Positions 4,744-7,297 of a stretch of 7,297 bases of DNA are shown in pieces (positions within the stretch are counted from its first letter, which is position 1; each line of letters opens with the position of its first letter). Both the position numbers and the translations under genes were made by a program. The notes beneath the pieces were generated by a model, which was given only the letters and a program-made list of their open reading frames with translations, was not told where the DNA came from and ran no database searches. The DNA comes from Prevotellaceae bacterium (GTDB lineage: Bacteria > Bacteroidota > Bacteroidia > Bacteroidales > UBA932): the NCBI GenBank assembly GCA_031284065.1, contig JAITAP010000178.1, positions 1 through 7,297 of the forward strand. The letters are read 5' to 3'.

Positions 4744-6231
4744 ATGCTGCAATTTAAAAATTACTTAATGATGATTACGATGCCCGTTGCTGCCGCTGCG
4801 CAGCAAACACAAACAATCAGGGGAGTGGCGTTGGACGAAAGATGGCGAATCAAGCTCACCGTGGCGGCGCTAATGCTTACACTACTAAATCTGCCGGCTT
4901 TTGCCCAGCAGGTTGCGCCCTTTCGGGAAGGCGACCGCGCGGTCTTTGTTGGCAACAGCATTACCGACGGCGGACATTACCACTCCTACATCTGGCTGTA
5001 CTACATGACGCGCTTTCCCGACAGCCCGATTACCGTTCTTAATGCGGGCGTTGGCGGCGACGGCGTTCGGGAAATGTACCGGCGTTTGGACAATGACGTT
5101 TTCAGCAAACGCCCCACCGTCTTGATGGTTACTTTCGGCATGAATGATGGCGGCTACTTTGAGTACAACGGCGACAACGCCGAACAGTACGGAAAAGACC
5201 GCCTTGAAGAATGTCATGCCAACTACCTGCTGCTGGAAAAACGCTTGCAGGATCTTCCTAACGTAAGAGTGGTAATGGTAGGCAGCTCGCCTTACGACCA
5301 AACGGCGCAGCTGGAAAGCGCAATCTTCAAAAAGAAAAACGACGTAATGCTTCAAATAGCGGACTTTCAGGAAGCATCGGCAAGGAAAAATCACTGGGAG
5401 TTTGTTGACTTCAACCGCCCTATGACCGCGCTAAATCTGGAGGGGCAAAAAACCGATTCTGCCTTTACGCTGTGCGGCGGCGACCGGGTTCACCCCGACA
5501 ACGACGGACACATGGTCATGGCCTACCTTTTCCTGAAAGCGCAGGGATTTGCAGGCCGGGAAGTGGCGGCTATGCAAGTTGACGCGGCCAAAAAGAAGGT
5601 GATTCAGTCGAAGTATTGCCAGCTCTCCAACCTGAAAGTATCGCCAACGACGGTAAGCTTCGACTATCTGGCAGAATCTTTGCCGTACCCCTTAGACCCG
5701 GTTGCTCGCGGCTGGGGACAGAAAAAAAGCCAGCGCGATGCGGCAAAGATTATTCCGCTCATGGAAGAAATGAATCAGGAGCTGCTGAAAATTACCGGGC
5801 TGAACGGCGCCTACCGCCTGTCTATCGACGGTATCGCGATAGGCGAATGGACAGGCGAACAGCTGGCTGAGGGTATCAACTTGGCTGCCGAGCGTAAAAC
5901 GCCGCAGTACAAGCAAGCGCTTTCGGTTATGTACTTGAATGAAGAACGTTGGGAAATTGAGCGCCGTTTTCGGGACGAAGCTTGGTTGCAGTTTGGCTTT
6001 TTTCAGCCTCGCGGATTGCTTTTTGCCAATGACGACGAAGCCGTTAGGATTTTTAATGAAAATGCGCCGGGCAACGGATGGCTGTCTGCCAAAACAGATT
6101 TGTTCGAAAAAACCGTTCATCCGGCTGTCCGGGAAGCATGGCAGCAACAAATAGATTTGTTGGTTAGTAAGATATACGCAATCAATAAACCGGTAACAAG
6201 AAAAGTAGGGTTGAAAAAAACCAACTTGTAA
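4744..6231 (+). CDS. secreted SGNH/GDSL-family hydrolase
   Basis: This is a 495-residue protein if translation starts at ATG 4744 (GTG 4738 is also in frame). Catalytic blocks of the SGNH esterase/lipase fold are clear: block I FVGNSITDGG with nucleophile Ser72 (GNS instead of the usual GDS), block II NAGVGGDG (about 101-107), block III GMND with Asn134, and block V DRVHPD with Asp247 and His250. Members hydrolyse ester bonds, often acetyl groups on glycans; the substrate here is unknown. A roughly 220-residue C-terminal extension beyond the hydrolase core, containing LNEERWEIERRFRDEAW, is not assigned. The signal peptide that fits best is residues 34-54 (RWRIKL to AFA before QQ). The true start may therefore be GTG 4825 or TTG 4831, although a second signal-like stretch lies at 1-19. 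The gene is almost certainly co-transcribed with amt2. Confidence 0.85.
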   Translation: MLQFKNYLMMITMPVAAAAQQTQTIRGVALDERWRIKLTVAALMLTLLNLPAFAQQVAPFREGDRAVFVGNSITDGGHYHSYIWLYYMTRFPDSPITVLNAGVGGDGVREMYRRLDNDVFSKRPTVLMVTFGMNDGGYFEYNGDNAEQYGKDRLEECHANYLLLEKRLQDLPNVRVVMVGSSPYDQTAQLESAIFKKKNDVMLQIADFQEASARKNHWEFVDFNRPMTALNLEGQKTDSAFTLCGGDRVHPDNDGHMVMAYLFLKAQGFAGREVAAMQVDAAKKKVIQSKYCQLSNLKVSPTTVSFDYLAESLPYPLDPVARGWGQKKSQRDAAKIIPLMEEMNQELLKITGLNGAYRLSIDGIAIGEWTGEQLAEGINLAAERKTPQYKQALSVMYLNEERWEIERRFRDEAWLQFGFFQPRGLLFANDDEAVRIFNENAPGNGWLSAKTDLFEKTVHPAVREAWQQQIDLLVSKIYAINKPVTRKVGLKKTNL

Positions 6232-6237
6232 ATTCAA

Positions 6238-6262
6238 AATTCAAAATTTAAAATTCAAAATT
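6238..6262 (-). repeat. 25-nt AT-rich repeat, right copy of an inverted pair
   Basis: This string is the exact reverse complement of 2917-2941 and lies in the 35-nt gap between the hydrolase stop and the asnA start. The gap consists almost wholly of overlapping aattcaaaat units. Together the two copies bracket amt2 and the hydrolase gene (about 3.3 kb). The simplest reading is a widespread intergenic repeat. It leaves little room for a conventional promoter right before asnA, which suggests either read-through from the hydrolase gene or a promoter inside that gene. Confidence 0.7.
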
Positions 6263-6266
6263 ATTA

Positions 6267-7297
6267 ATGAAGCTATTCCTACCCTCGGACTACCGGGCAA
6301 CGCTTGCCCCCGAAACTATGGAGCAAGCCATAGAAAAGTTGAAAACGCTGTTTCCGGCAGAGCTGTCGGAGCAGCTGGGTCTCCGGCGCGTAACGGCGCC
6401 GCTGTTTGTGCTCTCGGGCACGGGCATTAACGATAACCTGAACGGCGTGGAACGCCCCGTATCGTTCAAGGTAAAGGATATGGGCGACGCAAGGGCTGAG
6501 GTGGTGCACTCGCTGGCCAAGTGGAAGCGCATGAAGCTGGCGGCCTACAAAATCCCCGCAGGGTACGGCATCTACACCGACATGAACGCCATCCGCGCCG
6601 ACGAGGAGCTCGACAACATTCACTCGCTCTACGTTGACCAGTGGGATTGGGAGAGAACGATTACGCCGGAAAACAGAAACCTCGACTTTCTCAAGGCGGT
6701 TGTAGAAAAAATTTACGCCGCGCTAAAGAGCGTGGAAGCGCACGTGTACAAGCTCTACCCGCACATTACGCCGTCGCTCCCCGACAAAATTACCTTTGTC
6801 CACAGCGAGGACTTGCTGAAGGGCTACCCGACCCTTTCGCCGAGAGAGCGCGAAACGGAGGCGGCGCGAAAGTACGGCGCAATATTCGTGGCAGGCATTG
6901 GCGGCAAGCTCGCAAACGGCGAAAAGCACGACGGCAGAGCGCCCGACTACGACGACTGGTCAACGCCCACCGACGCAGAGCACAAGGGGCTGAACGGCGA
7001 CATGGTGCTTTGGAACAGCGTGCTCCAGTCGGCTTTTGAAATATCGTCGATGGGTATTCGCGTGGACAAGGAGGCGCTTGTGCGCCAGCTCGACCTTGAG
7101 GGCTGCCCCGAGCGGAAAGATTTGCTCTTTCACCGCCTGCTGCTGGAGGACAGAATCCCGCTCTCCATTGGCGGCGGAATAGGGCAAAGCCGCCTGTGCA
7201 TGTTCCTGCTGCGCTGTGCGCACATCGGCGAAACGCAATCCTCGCTCTGGAGCGACGAAATGATTGATACCTGCAAGCAAAACAACATTTTTCTTAA
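6267..7297 (+). CDS. asnA: aspartate--ammonia ligase (asparagine synthetase A), 3' end cut by window
   Basis: The ATG at 6267 opens a frame that stays open to the window end: 343 full codons plus two bases. Bacteroidota AsnA proteins are about 345 residues, so at most a few codons are missing. The enzyme makes asparagine from aspartate, ammonium and ATP in the cytoplasm and belongs to the class II aminoacyl-tRNA synthetase fold. Visible signatures are GTGINDNLNG (51-60), KWKRMKLAAYKI (85-96), YVDQWDWE (122-129, motif 2-like), GDMVLWNSVLQSAFEISSMGIRVD (244-267, motif split here as Asp245, Glu258, Ser261, Arg265) and GGGIGQSRL (302-310, motif 3, Arg309). These match the E. coli active-site residues with a 9-10 residue offset. 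It uses free ammonium rather than glutamine, which fits its place beside two ammonium channels. Confidence 0.95.
   Translation, partial: MKLFLPSDYRATLAPETMEQAIEKLKTLFPAELSEQLGLRRVTAPLFVLSGTGINDNLNGVERPVSFKVKDMGDARAEVVHSLAKWKRMKLAAYKIPAGYGIYTDMNAIRADEELDNIHSLYVDQWDWERTITPENRNLDFLKAVVEKIYAALKSVEAHVYKLYPHITPSLPDKITFVHSEDLLKGYPTLSPRERETEAARKYGAIFVAGIGGKLANGEKHDGRAPDYDDWSTPTDAEHKGLNGDMVLWNSVLQSAFEISSMGIRVDKEALVRQLDLEGCPERKDLLFHRLLLEDRIPLSIGGGIGQSRLCMFLLRCAHIGETQSSLWSDEMIDTCKQNNIFL

Noticed and set aside
6267..7297. asnA as a truncated or broken gene
   Set aside because: The frame has no internal stop, carries all motifs to the conserved C-terminal region, and simply reaches the window edge at about the normal family length.

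Overview
The window reads as a nitrogen-acquisition locus from a member of the Bacteroidota, most likely the order Bacteroidales. Several features support this. The gene set is porin-like outer-membrane protein, PII, Amt, Amt and ammonia-dependent AsnA. Starts are preceded by A-rich stretches rather than Shine-Dalgarno sequences. There is a perfect TAnnTTTG promoter -7 element upstream of the first gene. All four exported proteins carry a signal peptide whose predicted cleavage leaves Gln at +1. Intergenic DNA is very AT-rich and repeat-laden, while the genes are moderately GC-rich. All supported genes are on the + strand.

Region by region: 1-301 is non-coding or nearly so. It holds a short AT-rich direct repeat, a candidate promoter and an apparently structured leader with five local hairpins. 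A tight gene group follows: a TorF-like outer-membrane protein (302-1093), a PII signal protein (1115-1471) and an ammonium transporter of the plant/cyanobacterial AMT1 type (1492-2910), with gaps of only 20-21 nt. The 456-nt gap 2911-3366 contains AT-rich repeats, a 14-bp hairpin and what looks like the 3' remnant of a decayed gene. Then come a second, AmtB-type ammonium transporter (3367-4728), a secreted SGNH/GDSL hydrolase starting about 15 nt later (4744-6231), a second copy of the AT-rich repeat in inverted orientation, and asnA (6267 to the window end, apparently missing only its last one or few codons).

Read together, the genes describe one route. Small nitrogenous solutes may cross the outer membrane through the porin-like protein, ammonium crosses the inner membrane through two Amt channels of different clades, PII gates the channels in response to nitrogen and energy status, and AsnA fixes ammonium onto aspartate. 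The SGNH hydrolase is the odd member and its substrate cannot be read from sequence. I found no CRISPR array, tRNA, rRNA, insertion sequence or clearly novel multi-gene system. The most interesting items are the structured leader, the 25-bp inverted repeat pair bracketing amt2 and the hydrolase gene, the identical tails of the two otherwise divergent transporters, the Ser in place of the usual Gln39 in PII, and the apparent double signal peptide of the hydrolase.
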